Source: Curtobacterium flaccumfaciens pv. betae (GTDB taxonomy: Bacteria > Actinomycetota > Actinomycetes > Actinomycetales > Microbacteriaceae). Taken from it: a stretch of DNA of 64,000 nt. The position numbers and the translations under genes are program-made. The stretch lies in assembly GCF_026241855.1 (NCBI RefSeq), contig NZ_JAPJDC010000001.1:2108001-2172000 (forward strand), written 5' to 3'. Shown piece after piece: positions 36,096-44,201 of the stretch. Under the pieces are notes generated by a model. That model was given only the letters and a program-made list of their open reading frames with translations. It ran no database searches and was not told the origin of the DNA. The first letter of the stretch is position 1. Each line of letters opens with the position of its first letter.

Positions 36096-36914
36096 TCAGG
36101 CCGCGCGCCGCCGCGGCACCACGAGCGGCGTGCCGGTCTCGGGGTCGGGGACGACGACGCACGGCAGGCCGAAGACGTCCTCGACGAGGTCCGCGGTGAG
36201 CACCGACGCCGGCTTCCCCGCCGAGACGATCGCCCCGTCGCGCATCGCGATGACGTGGGTGGCGTAGCGCGCAGCCTGGTTCAGGTCGTGCAGCACCGCG
36301 ACGACCGTGCGACCGGCGGCGTGCAGCGTGGAGGCGAGTTCGAGCACGTCGTACTGGTGGGCGATGTCGAGGAACGTCGTCGGCTCGTCGAGCAGCACGA
36401 TGTCGGTCTGCTGCGCGAGCACCATCGCGATCCACACCCGCTGCCGCTGCCCGCCGGAGAGCTCGTCGACGCTCCGGTCCGCCAGTTCCACCGTCTCGGT
36501 CTGCTCGAGTGCGGCCTGGACGGCCTGTCGGTCGGATCCCGACGATGGGTGCAGCAGGTCCTGGTGCGGGAACCGGCCCCGGGACACGAGGTCACGCACG
36601 GTGATGCCGTCGGGGGCGATCGGGGTCTGCGGGAGCATGCCGACCCGCCGGGCGACGGCCTTCGGGCGGTACGAGTCGATCGGCGCCCCGTCGAGGAACA
36701 CCGTGCCGGCTCGCGGCTTCAGGGTGCGGGCGAAGGACTTCAGCAGCGTCGACTTGCCGCAGGCGTTCGGCCCGACGATGACCGTCAGCTCGCCGTCGGG
36801 GATGTCGACGTCGAGCGTGTCCACCACGACCCGGTCGTCGTAGGCCAGGGTCAGCCCGCGGGCCCCGAGCGCGGTGGTCGGGACCGGCCCGAGCGCGGTG
36901 CCCGCGTCCGACAT
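36096..36914 (-). CDS. Iron-siderophore ABC transporter ATP-binding protein (FecE/FepC type)
   Basis: A 272-residue ABC ATPase. Walker A is IVGPNACGKSTLL near residue 47, the signature LSGGQRQRVWIAMVLAQ, Walker B TDIVLLDEPTTFLDIAHQ, and the switch histidine in AVLHDLNQAARYA. The FLDIAHQ and LHDLNQAARY wording is characteristic of siderophore/heme importers. No cognate permease or binding protein lies in this window, so it probably serves a permease encoded elsewhere. Its ATG overlaps the stop of the siderophore-interacting protein gene by one base, so both respond to the DtxR-like box upstream. Confidence 0.92.
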   Translation of the reverse strand: MSDAGTALGPVPTTALGARGLTLAYDDRVVVDTLDVDIPDGELTVIVGPNACGKSTLLKSFARTLKPRAGTVFLDGAPIDSYRPKAVARRVGMLPQTPIAPDGITVRDLVSRGRFPHQDLLHPSSGSDRQAVQAALEQTETVELADRSVDELSGGQRQRVWIAMVLAQQTDIVLLDEPTTFLDIAHQYDVLELASTLHAAGRTVVAVLHDLNQAARYATHVIAMRDGAIVSAGKPASVLTADLVEDVFGLPCVVVPDPETGTPLVVPRRRAA

Positions 36915-37816
36915 CAGTGCTCGGCCTTGCCGTGCCGCCAGTACCCCATGAACGCGACCTGCTTGCGGTCGATGCCGACGCCGCGCACCAGGTGGCGGCG
37001 GAGTTCCTTGACGCAGCCGGCCTCACCGGCGATCCAGGCGTACACGGGGCGCTCGTCGACCGGGGCGGGGACGTCCCACAGCACCTGCTCGTCGACGTCG
37101 ACGTCGGTGAGCTCGGCGGCCGGCTCGCACGCGGCGGCGGACGACGGCGCGACGGTGGAGGCCCAGGCGTGCACCTGGTCGGTCATCCGGACCCCGTGGG
37201 TGGCGCCGTTGCGGGCGATCCAGCGGACCTCGACCCCGGCGGGCGCGGTGACCGGCAACCGGTCGGCGTCGGTGGGCACCTCGATGAAGACGTGGCCGAC
37301 GGTCGAGACGTCGAGCGCTTCGAGGATGGCGCAGATGGCCGGTGCGGCGGTCTCGTCCCCGGCGAGCAGGATCCGGTTCGCGTGTCCGGGAGCGAACTCG
37401 GCGGCCCCGGTCGGCAGGTCCTCCGGCGACTCGGGGACCCGCGGCCCGACGATGCGCAGCTCGTCACCGACGCGGCAGGCCGAGACCCAGCGCGACGCCG
37501 GGCCGGTGTCGCCGTGCGCGACGAAGTCGATGTCGAGCTCGCGGGCGTCCGGCCGGAACGAGCGGACCGTGTACGTGCGGAGCGGGTTGCGGGTCTCGTC
37601 CGGCAGCGCGCGCCAGGCGGCGTACCAGTCCTCGTCCTCCGGCAGTTCGGAGAAGCCGATGCCGGGCAGGGGCAGCACGATCTTGATCCGCTGGTCGAGA
37701 CCGACCGAGGAGAAGTCGGCGAGCGCGTCGCCCGTCAGCGTCACCCGGACGAAGTTCGGGGTGAGCGACGTGACGGCGGCCACGCGGACGGAGAAGACGC
37801 GATACCGGGTTGCCAC
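36914..37816 (-). CDS. Siderophore-interacting protein (FAD ferric reductase)
   Basis: A 300-residue flavoprotein of the SIP/ViuB family, which reduces ferric siderophores with NAD(P)H to release iron. The FAD-binding motif is RTYTVRSFRP near residue 98, preceded by the beta-barrel segment VTSLTPNFVRVTLTG. The NAD(P)-binding part holds LLAGDETAAPAICAILEAL, a diagnostic SIP motif, and YAWIAGEAGCVKELRRHL, another family hallmark. The GTG start at 37816 lies about one helical turn past a -10-like CATACT, so the message is likely leaderless. The DtxR-like box overlaps that promoter. Confidence 0.94.
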   Translation of the reverse strand: MATRYRVFSVRVAAVTSLTPNFVRVTLTGDALADFSSVGLDQRIKIVLPLPGIGFSELPEDEDWYAAWRALPDETRNPLRTYTVRSFRPDARELDIDFVAHGDTGPASRWVSACRVGDELRIVGPRVPESPEDLPTGAAEFAPGHANRILLAGDETAAPAICAILEALDVSTVGHVFIEVPTDADRLPVTAPAGVEVRWIARNGATHGVRMTDQVHAWASTVAPSSAAACEPAAELTDVDVDEQVLWDVPAPVDERPVYAWIAGEAGCVKELRRHLVRGVGIDRKQVAFMGYWRHGKAEH

Positions 37817-37825
37817 GGAATCGAG

Positions 37826-37844
37826 TATGGCATGCCTTACCTAA
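37826..37844. promoter_or_regulatory. DtxR/IdeR-like iron box in a divergent promoter region
   Basis: On the minus strand the 19-mer TTAGGTAAGGCATGCCATA matches the DtxR/IdeR consensus TTAGGTTAGGCTAACCTAA at 13 of 19 positions. It contains a GGCATGCC palindrome and overlaps the CATACT -10 of the siderophore-interacting protein gene. It lies between that gene and the alpha/beta hydrolase - ABC operon, so it may control both directions. Confidence 0.65.
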
Positions 37845-37882
37845 CGTCTCCAGGCCCCCGGAACGGTGCGAGGATCGTCCCC

Positions 37883-38893
37883 GTGTCCGAAGCCCCCGAC
37901 GACGAATTCGCCGACCTGCCCGCCCTCGCCAGCGCGAGCGGCGTCCCTGAGCCGCTCCGCGCCTCCAGGCAGGTGGTCCGCACCGCGGACGGGCAGGAGA
38001 TCTCCGCCATCCGGTGGGGCGACGACGGCCAGGAGGCCCGGATCACCTACCTGCACGGGCTCGGCATCGACGCCCACAGCTTCGACACCACGGCACTCGC
38101 CGTGGGCGAGCCGGCGGTCGCCCTCGACCTGCCCGGCCACGGCCGGTCGTCGTGGCGGGAGGACGCGGACTACGCGGCGGCCGCGACGGCGCCGAGCGTG
38201 CTCGCCGCGCTCGACGCGCTCGCGGTGCCGCCGGGCATCGTCGTCGGCCACTCGCTCGGCGCCATCCTGTCCGCCCGACTCGCGGCCACCGCGCCGGAGC
38301 GGGTGACCGGGCTCGTGCTCGTCGACATGTCGCCGGACTTCGCGCAGCGTGCGGTGGACCGGATCGCCCGCGCGCTCGAGGCCGAGGAGCCGTTGGAGTC
38401 GCTCGAGCAGGTCGTCGACCGGGCGATCGAGGCGCGGGTCGGCGACGACCGGCAGGTGCTGCTGCGCGAGGCCCGGCACACCACGGCCCTCGGTGCGGAC
38501 GGGCGGCTCGTGCGCCGCCACCACTTCCCGCACCTGCCCGCCGGGCGGACGTCGTCGGTGGGGCGCTTCGCCGATGCGTGGCCGGACCTCGAGGCACTGC
38601 GCGTGCCGATCCTGCTCGTCCGGGGTGACCGCGGGTACGTCTCCCCGAAGCTGCACGCCGGGTTCGCCGAACGCCTGCCGGACGCCGAGATCGTGACGGT
38701 CACCTCGCGGCACGCGGTGCAGAACCAGGCGCCCCTCGAACTGGCTTCGGCGATCCGGGCATGGGCCGAGCGGCACGGATTGTTGCACCCGATCGAAGAA
38801 CCGTCGCCGGACGGCGCCAGCCGCCGGTACCCTCGTGCGAGCGCGAGGCCCGATCCCAGCCCTCGTGCCCGGAAGGAACCCACCACCCCATGA
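37883..38893 (+). CDS. Alpha/beta-fold hydrolase
   Basis: A 336-residue serine hydrolase. The nucleophile elbow is VVGHSLGAIL, the acid is probably in LLVRGDRGYVSP, and the catalytic histidine in TSRHAVQNQ. The oxyanion segment is TYLHGLGIDAHSF. GTG 37883 is preceded by GAGGA. The stop overlaps the ATG of the substrate-binding protein gene (ATGA), placing the hydrolase first in a five-gene ABC transporter operon. The DtxR-like box upstream suggests iron control and thus a possible esterase role on an imported chelator; that is inference. The C-terminal 30 residues are Pro/Arg-rich and probably disordered. Confidence 0.88.
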   Translation: MSEAPDDEFADLPALASASGVPEPLRASRQVVRTADGQEISAIRWGDDGQEARITYLHGLGIDAHSFDTTALAVGEPAVALDLPGHGRSSWREDADYAAAATAPSVLAALDALAVPPGIVVGHSLGAILSARLAATAPERVTGLVLVDMSPDFAQRAVDRIARALEAEEPLESLEQVVDRAIEARVGDDRQVLLREARHTTALGADGRLVRRHHFPHLPAGRTSSVGRFADAWPDLEALRVPILLVRGDRGYVSPKLHAGFAERLPDAEIVTVTSRHAVQNQAPLELASAIRAWAERHGLLHPIEEPSPDGASRRYPRASARPDPSPRARKEPTTP

Positions 38894-40434
38894 GTCCGAT
38901 CCTGCTCCGTCGCACCGCGCGCACCTCGCGCATCGGGCGCGCTGCCCTCGCCGCCACCGCGGTCGCCGTCGTCTCCGCCCTGGCGCTGGCCGGCTGCTCC
39001 GGCTCGTCCGACACCACCGGCGGCAAGGACGCCACGGTGCGCGTCGGGCTGGTGCTCGAGCCGACGAGTCTCGACATCCGCACCCAGTCCGGGGCGGCGC
39101 TCGAACAGGTACTCATCGACAACGTGTACCAGGGGCTCGTCGGCCGGACCGCCGAGGGCGACATCCGCGACGTGCTGGCCTCGTCGCACGAGGTCTCGGA
39201 CGACGGCCTGACCTACACGTTCACGCTGCGGGACGGCACGACGTTCCAGGACGGCAAGCCGGTCACCGCGGCCGACGTCGTGTGGTCGCTCGAGCAGGTC
39301 AAGTCGAACGACTCGTACGTCGACTCCGCCAAGCTCGCAGGGGTCACGTCGATCACCTCGCCGTCGGCCGACTCCGTCGTGCTGAAACTCGCGAAGCCCG
39401 ACTCCGACCTGCTCTGGAACCTGACCGGCCGCTCCGGCCTGGTGCTCGAGAAGGCCGCGGACAACGACCTGTCCGACAGCGCGAACGGCACCGGTCCGTT
39501 CGAGGTGGCCGACTGGAAGCAGGGCGACTCGCTCACCTTCGACCGCAACGAAGACTACTGGGGCACGAAGGCGAAGGTCGCGAAGATCGTCTTCCGGTAC
39601 ATCACGGACCCGTCGACCGCCGTCAACGCGATGGCGAACGGTGACCTCGACGTCCTGAACCCGGTCGACGGCACGCTCAAGAGCCAGCTGCAGGGCAACG
39701 CCGACATCGCGCTGCACAGCGGCAAGACGACCGACAAGTACACGCTCGCGTTCAACAACCGCAAGGAACCGTTCACGGACGAGCGCGTGCGCCGGGCCAT
39801 CCGGCAGGCGATCGACGCGAAGGCGCTCATCAAGGCGATCGGCGGCACCGGCGTGGAGCAGGGCGGCCCGATCCCGGAGCTCGACCCCGGCTACGAGGAC
39901 CTCACCGACATCGACGCGTACGACCCCGCGAACGCGAAGAAGCTCCTGGCCGCCGCCGGCCAGCAGGACCTGAAGCTGACGCTCACCTACGCGAACATCT
40001 ACCCGACCACGATCGGCGACGTGCTGAAGTCGCAGCTCGCCGACGTCGGGATCACCCTGACGGTCAAGCGTGTCGACTTCGCCACCTGGCTGTCCTCGGT
40101 GTTCCAGGCACCGAAGTCCGGCGAGCGGGACTTCGACCTGTCGATGGTCGACCACGTCGAGGCCCGTGACTTCGGCAACTGGGCGAACCCGGACTACTAC
40201 TTCGGGTACGACAACGCGAAGGTGCAGGCGCTCTACGCCCAGTCGATCGCGGCGACCGACGAGGCCACGAAGACCGAGGCACTCCGCAAGGCTGCACGCA
40301 TCGTCAGCGAGGACGCGGCCGGCGAGTGGCTCTACACGGCGACCGAGATCACCGCGGTGCGCTCCGGCGTGACGGGCTTCCCGGTCGACGGCGGGAACTC
40401 CCGCCTCGACCTGGCGAAGCTCGCGGTCAAGTGA
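38890..40434 (+). CDS. ABC transporter substrate-binding lipoprotein, family 5
   Basis: A 514-residue peptide/nickel/opine-type (SBP_bac_5) binding protein. The lipobox is ALALAGCS near residues 33-40. Family hallmarks are YTFTLRDGTTFQDGKPVTAADVVWSLEQV, NGTGPFEVADWKQGDSLTF, and the FTDERVRRAIRQAIDAKALI segment. It captures the ligand outside the membrane for the permease pair encoded next (46 bp downstream). The ligand could be oligopeptides, glutathione-like compounds or metal chelates. The ATG overlaps the hydrolase stop. Confidence 0.94.
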   Translation: MSPILLRRTARTSRIGRAALAATAVAVVSALALAGCSGSSDTTGGKDATVRVGLVLEPTSLDIRTQSGAALEQVLIDNVYQGLVGRTAEGDIRDVLASSHEVSDDGLTYTFTLRDGTTFQDGKPVTAADVVWSLEQVKSNDSYVDSAKLAGVTSITSPSADSVVLKLAKPDSDLLWNLTGRSGLVLEKAADNDLSDSANGTGPFEVADWKQGDSLTFDRNEDYWGTKAKVAKIVFRYITDPSTAVNAMANGDLDVLNPVDGTLKSQLQGNADIALHSGKTTDKYTLAFNNRKEPFTDERVRRAIRQAIDAKALIKAIGGTGVEQGGPIPELDPGYEDLTDIDAYDPANAKKLLAAAGQQDLKLTLTYANIYPTTIGDVLKSQLADVGITLTVKRVDFATWLSSVFQAPKSGERDFDLSMVDHVEARDFGNWANPDYYFGYDNAKVQALYAQSIAATDEATKTEALRKAARIVSEDAAGEWLYTATEITAVRSGVTGFPVDGGNSRLDLAKLAVK

Positions 40435-40480
40435 ACCGGAGCGGCCGCGGCGGGGTTTCCGTCCCCGTAGCATCGGTGTC

Positions 40481-41434
40481 GTGACCCGGTTCCTCATCGG
40501 GCGGGTGCTCCTGCTCGTCGTCGGCCTGCTCGTGGCGAGCGTCATCATCTTCGCCACGCTCCGCGTGCTGCCCGGTGACGTCGCCCAGGTCGTCGCCGGC
40601 ACGCAGTCGACCCCCGCACAGGTGGAACAGCTCCGGCAGCAGCTCGGACTCGACCGGCCCGTCGCGGTGCAGTACCTCGACTGGATCGGTGGGGTGTTCC
40701 GCGGTGACCTCGGCCGCTCCCTGGTGACGAACGGCGCCGTCGCGCCGGAGATCGCGCAGAAGCTCGCGATCACCCTGCCGCTCGCCGCGATGTCGCTGAC
40801 GACCGCACTGGTGATCGGCGTCCCGCTCGGGGTGATCGCCGCGGTGCTCCGTCGCCGCCCGGGTGGTGCGGTGATCGGGTTCGCGGCGCAGGCGGTCGCC
40901 GCCGTGCCCGTCGTGTGGGCCGGCATGCTCCTCGTCGCCCTGTTCGCGGTGACGCTGCACTGGCTGCCGACGCAGGGCTTCCCGCTCGACGGCTGGTCGG
41001 AACCCGGGCGGGCGTTCGCGTCGCTCGTGCTGCCCGCGCTGACGATCGGTGCGGTCGAGGGCGCCGTGATCCTCCGGTTCACCCGGTCCGCCACGCTCTC
41101 CGTCCTCGACGCCGACCACCTGCGCACGGCCGCCGCCGTCGGGCTCACCCGCACGCAGGCGCTGCTCCGCCACGGTCTGCCGAGCGTCGCCCTCACGGTG
41201 CTCGCCGTGCTCGGTGTCCAGATCGCCGGGCTGCTCGTCGGTGCCGTCGTCGTCGAGCAGCTGTTCTCACTGCCCGGGGTGGGCCGGATGCTCGTGACCG
41301 ACGTCGGCCGCCGCGACATCACGAAGGTGCAGTCGGAACTGCTCGTGCTCACCGGACTCGTGCTGCTCGTCGGGTTCGCCGTCGACGTCGTGCACCGCAC
41401 CCTCGACCCCCGACAGCGCGAGGTGCAGGGATGA
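40481..41434 (+). CDS. ABC transporter permease, DppB type
   Basis: A 317-residue inner-membrane permease with six helices. The DppB-type N-terminus (FLIGRVLLLVVGLLVASVIIFATLRVLPGD) is followed by the LGLDRPVAVQYLDWIGGVFRGDLGRSL segment between helices 1 and 2. The coupling EAA-like motif near the end reads DADHLRTAAAVGLTRTQALLRHGLP, which contacts the ATPases. The GTG start at 40481 fits the N-terminus. Its stop overlaps the next permease start (ATGA), so the two subunits are co-translated. Confidence 0.94.
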   Translation: MTRFLIGRVLLLVVGLLVASVIIFATLRVLPGDVAQVVAGTQSTPAQVEQLRQQLGLDRPVAVQYLDWIGGVFRGDLGRSLVTNGAVAPEIAQKLAITLPLAAMSLTTALVIGVPLGVIAAVLRRRPGGAVIGFAAQAVAAVPVVWAGMLLVALFAVTLHWLPTQGFPLDGWSEPGRAFASLVLPALTIGAVEGAVILRFTRSATLSVLDADHLRTAAAVGLTRTQALLRHGLPSVALTVLAVLGVQIAGLLVGAVVVEQLFSLPGVGRMLVTDVGRRDITKVQSELLVLTGLVLLVGFAVDVVHRTLDPRQREVQG

Positions 41435-42345
41435 TCCGCCGCCTGGTGTCCCGACCGACCGGGGTCTTCGCCGTCGTCGTGCTCGGCCTGCTGCTCGTGC
41501 TCGCCGCCGTGTCGCTCGTCTGGACGCCGCAGAACCCGTTCCGCGCCGACCCGTTCCACCAGTGGGAGGGGCCGAGCGGCGCGCATTGGTTCGGCACCGA
41601 CGCCGCCGGCCGCGACATCGCGAGCTACCTGCTCGCCGGCACCCGCACCACCGTGCTCGTCGCTGTCGGTTCCGGGGTGATCGCGAGTGTCGTCGGCATC
41701 GTCCTCACCGCGATCGGTTCGCTCACCGCCCGCTGGGTGCGCGAGGGCACCGCGGTCCTGCTCGACATCCTGGTGGCGTTCCCGACCCTGCTCACCGCGA
41801 TGCTCCTGACCGCGGTGTTCGGCGGGTCGCTCGGCGTGGTGATCGTCAGCGTCGGGCTGTCCTTCGGCGTGACGATCGCCCGCGTGGCCCGCGGGGAGAT
41901 CCCGCGGATCGCCCGGAGCGACTACGTGACCGCGGCCCGGGCGTCCGGCGTCGGCGGTGCCGGGGTGCTCTTCCGCCATCTGGTGCCGAACGCGGCGCCG
42001 CTGTTCACCGTGCAGCTGTCGCTCGCGATGGCCACGGCCGTGCTCGCCGAGGCCGGGCTGTCCTACCTGGGCTACGGCGCCGGGTCGGACACCGCGTCGT
42101 GGGGCAGCCTGCTGTCCGACCTGCAGACCTACATCGGGGTCCACCCCTGGAGTGCGACCTGGCCGGGAGCCGCCATCGCCCTCGTCGTCGCGGCACTGTC
42201 GTTGCTCGGCGACGCGGTGCGTGACGCCTCGGACCCGCGGCTGACGACGAGCGACCGCACGACGAGCGACCGCACGACGACCGACGGCACGACGCCCGAC
42301 CGGAGCGCCGACCCGGCGACGACCACGCCGGGGGTGACCGCATGA
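41431..42345 (+). CDS. ABC transporter permease, DppC type
   Basis: A 304-residue partner permease. It has the DppC-family segments HWFGTDAAGRDIASYLLAGTRTTVLVAVG and the coupling motif SDYVTAARASGVGGAGVLFRHLVPNAAP. Five to six helices are visible. The C-terminal 45 residues form an unusual hydrophilic tail rich in Thr/Asp with DRTTSDRTTTDGTTPDRS-like repeats, absent from typical DppC proteins. Its stop overlaps the start of the first ATPase gene. Confidence 0.93.
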   Translation: MIRRLVSRPTGVFAVVVLGLLLVLAAVSLVWTPQNPFRADPFHQWEGPSGAHWFGTDAAGRDIASYLLAGTRTTVLVAVGSGVIASVVGIVLTAIGSLTARWVREGTAVLLDILVAFPTLLTAMLLTAVFGGSLGVVIVSVGLSFGVTIARVARGEIPRIARSDYVTAARASGVGGAGVLFRHLVPNAAPLFTVQLSLAMATAVLAEAGLSYLGYGAGSDTASWGSLLSDLQTYIGVHPWSATWPGAAIALVVAALSLLGDAVRDASDPRLTTSDRTTSDRTTTDGTTPDRSADPATTTPGVTA

Positions 42346-43184
42346 CCGACCACGCAGCCGGCCCCGCCGACGCCAACGGCACCGGCACCGGCCCCGCCCA
42401 CGCCACCGCAGCCTCCGGGCTCGAGGTGCGCGGGTTGTCGGTCCGCATCACGGGGCGGACGATCCTCGACGACGTCAGCTTCACCGTGCCTCCCGGCCAG
42501 CGCGTCGGCGTGATCGGCGCGAGCGGATCCGGCAAGTCGATGACCTCGCTCGCCCTGATGGGCCTGGCGCCCACCGGCGCCGTCGTGACGGGCAGCGTCC
42601 GCCTGGACGGCACCGAACTCGTCGGCCTGCCCGACCGCGAGCGCGCGCGACACCGCGGGGCGGGCATCGCGATGGTGTTCCAGGAGCCGGGGACGGCGCT
42701 CGACCCGCTCCGCCGGGTCGGCGCGCAGATCGCGGAGCCGCTCCGGCTGCACCGCGGGTTCGACCGGCGTGCGGCCCGCGCGGCAGCCGTCGACCTGGCG
42801 GCGTCCGTGGGCCTGCCCGACCCGGAGTCGCTGCTGCGGCAGTACCCGCACCAGTTGTCCGGCGGGCAGCGGCAGCGGATCTGCATCGCGATGGCGATGG
42901 CGGGCGAGCCGTCGTACCTGGTGGCCGACGAACCGACCACGGCGCTCGACGTCACCACCGAGGCCCGCATCCTCGACCTGTTCGAGCACCTGCCGGCGGG
43001 CATGGTGTTCGTCACCCACGACCTCGCCGTGCTCGCGCGTATCGCCGACACCGCCGTGGTGCTCGACGCCGGCCGAGTGGTCGAGCAGGGCCGCGTCGCG
43101 GACCTGCTCGCCGCACCGCAGCACCCCGCCACCGCCGCACTCGTCGACGCCGCACGTGCCACCGCCAGGAGGACCGCCCCGTGA
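42342..43184 (+). CDS. ABC transporter ATP-binding protein, DppD type
   Basis: A 280-residue ATPase. Walker A GASGSGKSMTSLALMGL near residue 63, signature LSGGQRQRICIAMAMAG, Walker B YLVADEPTTALDVTTEA, switch FVTHDLAVLARIA. It is paired with the second ATPase gene with a 4-bp overlap. It lacks the C-terminal iron-sulfur/oligopeptide extension (about 50 residues) that many DppD proteins have; the tail after residue 265 is short and rich in Ala/Arg. It supplies energy to the permease pair upstream. Confidence 0.93.
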   Translation: MTDHAAGPADANGTGTGPAHATAASGLEVRGLSVRITGRTILDDVSFTVPPGQRVGVIGASGSGKSMTSLALMGLAPTGAVVTGSVRLDGTELVGLPDRERARHRGAGIAMVFQEPGTALDPLRRVGAQIAEPLRLHRGFDRRAARAAAVDLAASVGLPDPESLLRQYPHQLSGGQRQRICIAMAMAGEPSYLVADEPTTALDVTTEARILDLFEHLPAGMVFVTHDLAVLARIADTAVVLDAGRVVEQGRVADLLAAPQHPATAALVDAARATARRTAP

Positions 43185-43966
43185 CCCTCCCCGTCCTCGA
43201 GGCCACCGGCCTTCACCGCACCTACCGACTCCCCCGCCGCGGCCCGTTCGAGCCCGGTCCGGTCCGCACCGCCGTCGACGGTGTCGACCTGACGGTCGCC
43301 CCCGGCGCACGGCTCGGCATCGTCGGCGAATCGGGATCCGGCAAGTCCACGCTGGTCCGGTTGCTCGCCGGCCTGGAGGCCCCTTCCGCAGGCGCCGTCG
43401 CTGCCTCCGGCCGTCCGGTGGTCGCGTCCCGGTCCGCGCGTGCGTTGCGCTGGTTCCGTCGCGAGACCGGGGTGGTGTTCCAGGACCCCTACGCGTCCCT
43501 GGACCCGCGGATGCGCGTCGGCGCGATCGTCGCCGAGCCGCTGCGGGCCCTGCAGGTCCCGGGCTCGCACGACGACCTGGTCCGTGCCGTGCTGGAGCGC
43601 GTCGACCTGCCCGCCGACACGGTCGACCGGTACCCGCACGAGTTCTCCGGCGGGCAGCGGCAGCGGATCGCGATCGCCCGGGCGGTGGTGCACTCGCCGC
43701 GGATCCTGTTCGGCGACGAGCCGATGAGCGCCCTCGACGTGGTCGTCCGCGCTCGGGTGATCGAGCTGTTCCGGTCGCTCGCCGACGACCTCGGGCTGAC
43801 GCTCGTACTGGTGTCGCACGACATCGGCGTCGTGCAGCGGCTGTGCGACACGGTCGCGGTGATGTCCGAGGGCCGGATCGTCGAGCACGGGCCGGTGTCG
43901 CTCCTCGACGCGCCGCAGCACCCGGTGACGCGGGCGTTGGTGGCGGCGGCGCCGACGCTGCCGTAG
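43181..43966 (+). CDS. ABC transporter ATP-binding protein, DppF type
   Basis: A 261-residue ATPase and last gene of the operon. Walker A IVGESGSGKSTLVRLLAGL near residue 48, signature FSGGQRQRIAIARAVVHSP, Walker B LFGDEPMSALDVVVRA, switch LVSHDIGVVQRLC. The segment TGVVFQDPYASLDPRMRVGAIVAEPL is typical of oligopeptide ATPases. No extra C-terminal oligopeptide domain is present. The 235 bp after the stop contain repeats of a TCGTACGA-centred element rather than another gene. Confidence 0.93.
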   Translation: MTLPVLEATGLHRTYRLPRRGPFEPGPVRTAVDGVDLTVAPGARLGIVGESGSGKSTLVRLLAGLEAPSAGAVAASGRPVVASRSARALRWFRRETGVVFQDPYASLDPRMRVGAIVAEPLRALQVPGSHDDLVRAVLERVDLPADTVDRYPHEFSGGQRQRIAIARAVVHSPRILFGDEPMSALDVVVRARVIELFRSLADDLGLTLVLVSHDIGVVQRLCDTVAVMSEGRIVEHGPVSLLDAPQHPVTRALVAAAPTLP

Positions 43967-44201
43967 GCGGGGCTGCGCGGGGGTCGCGCGGGGACGGGTG
44001 CGGTGCCGGGTGCAGACGTGGAACGACACCGTCGACGTCGTACGACACCGACATCGTCGCCCGCACGCGCGTGCAACCGTTGCGGACGCGCTGGTGCGAC
44101 AGGGTCGCTGTCGTACGACGACGACTTCGTCGCACCGGCTCGACGCACCCGACGCACCCGACGCACCTCGACGCGCCTGACGCACGAGCACGCAGCGCGC
44201 G
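43967..44201. other. Intergenic region with TCGTACGA-centred repeats
   Basis: The gap between the DppF gene and the convergent amidase gene has no supported gene. Positions 44021-44047 match 60011-60037 at 25 of 27 bases, sharing a GTCGACGTCGTACGACA core. A second CGTACGAC core sits inside an inverted repeat with arms GTGCGAC/GTCGCAC (44094-44100 and 44129-44135). It ends in short CGACGCACC-type tandem repeats (about 44140-44180). It may serve as a bidirectional terminator. Confidence 0.7.
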
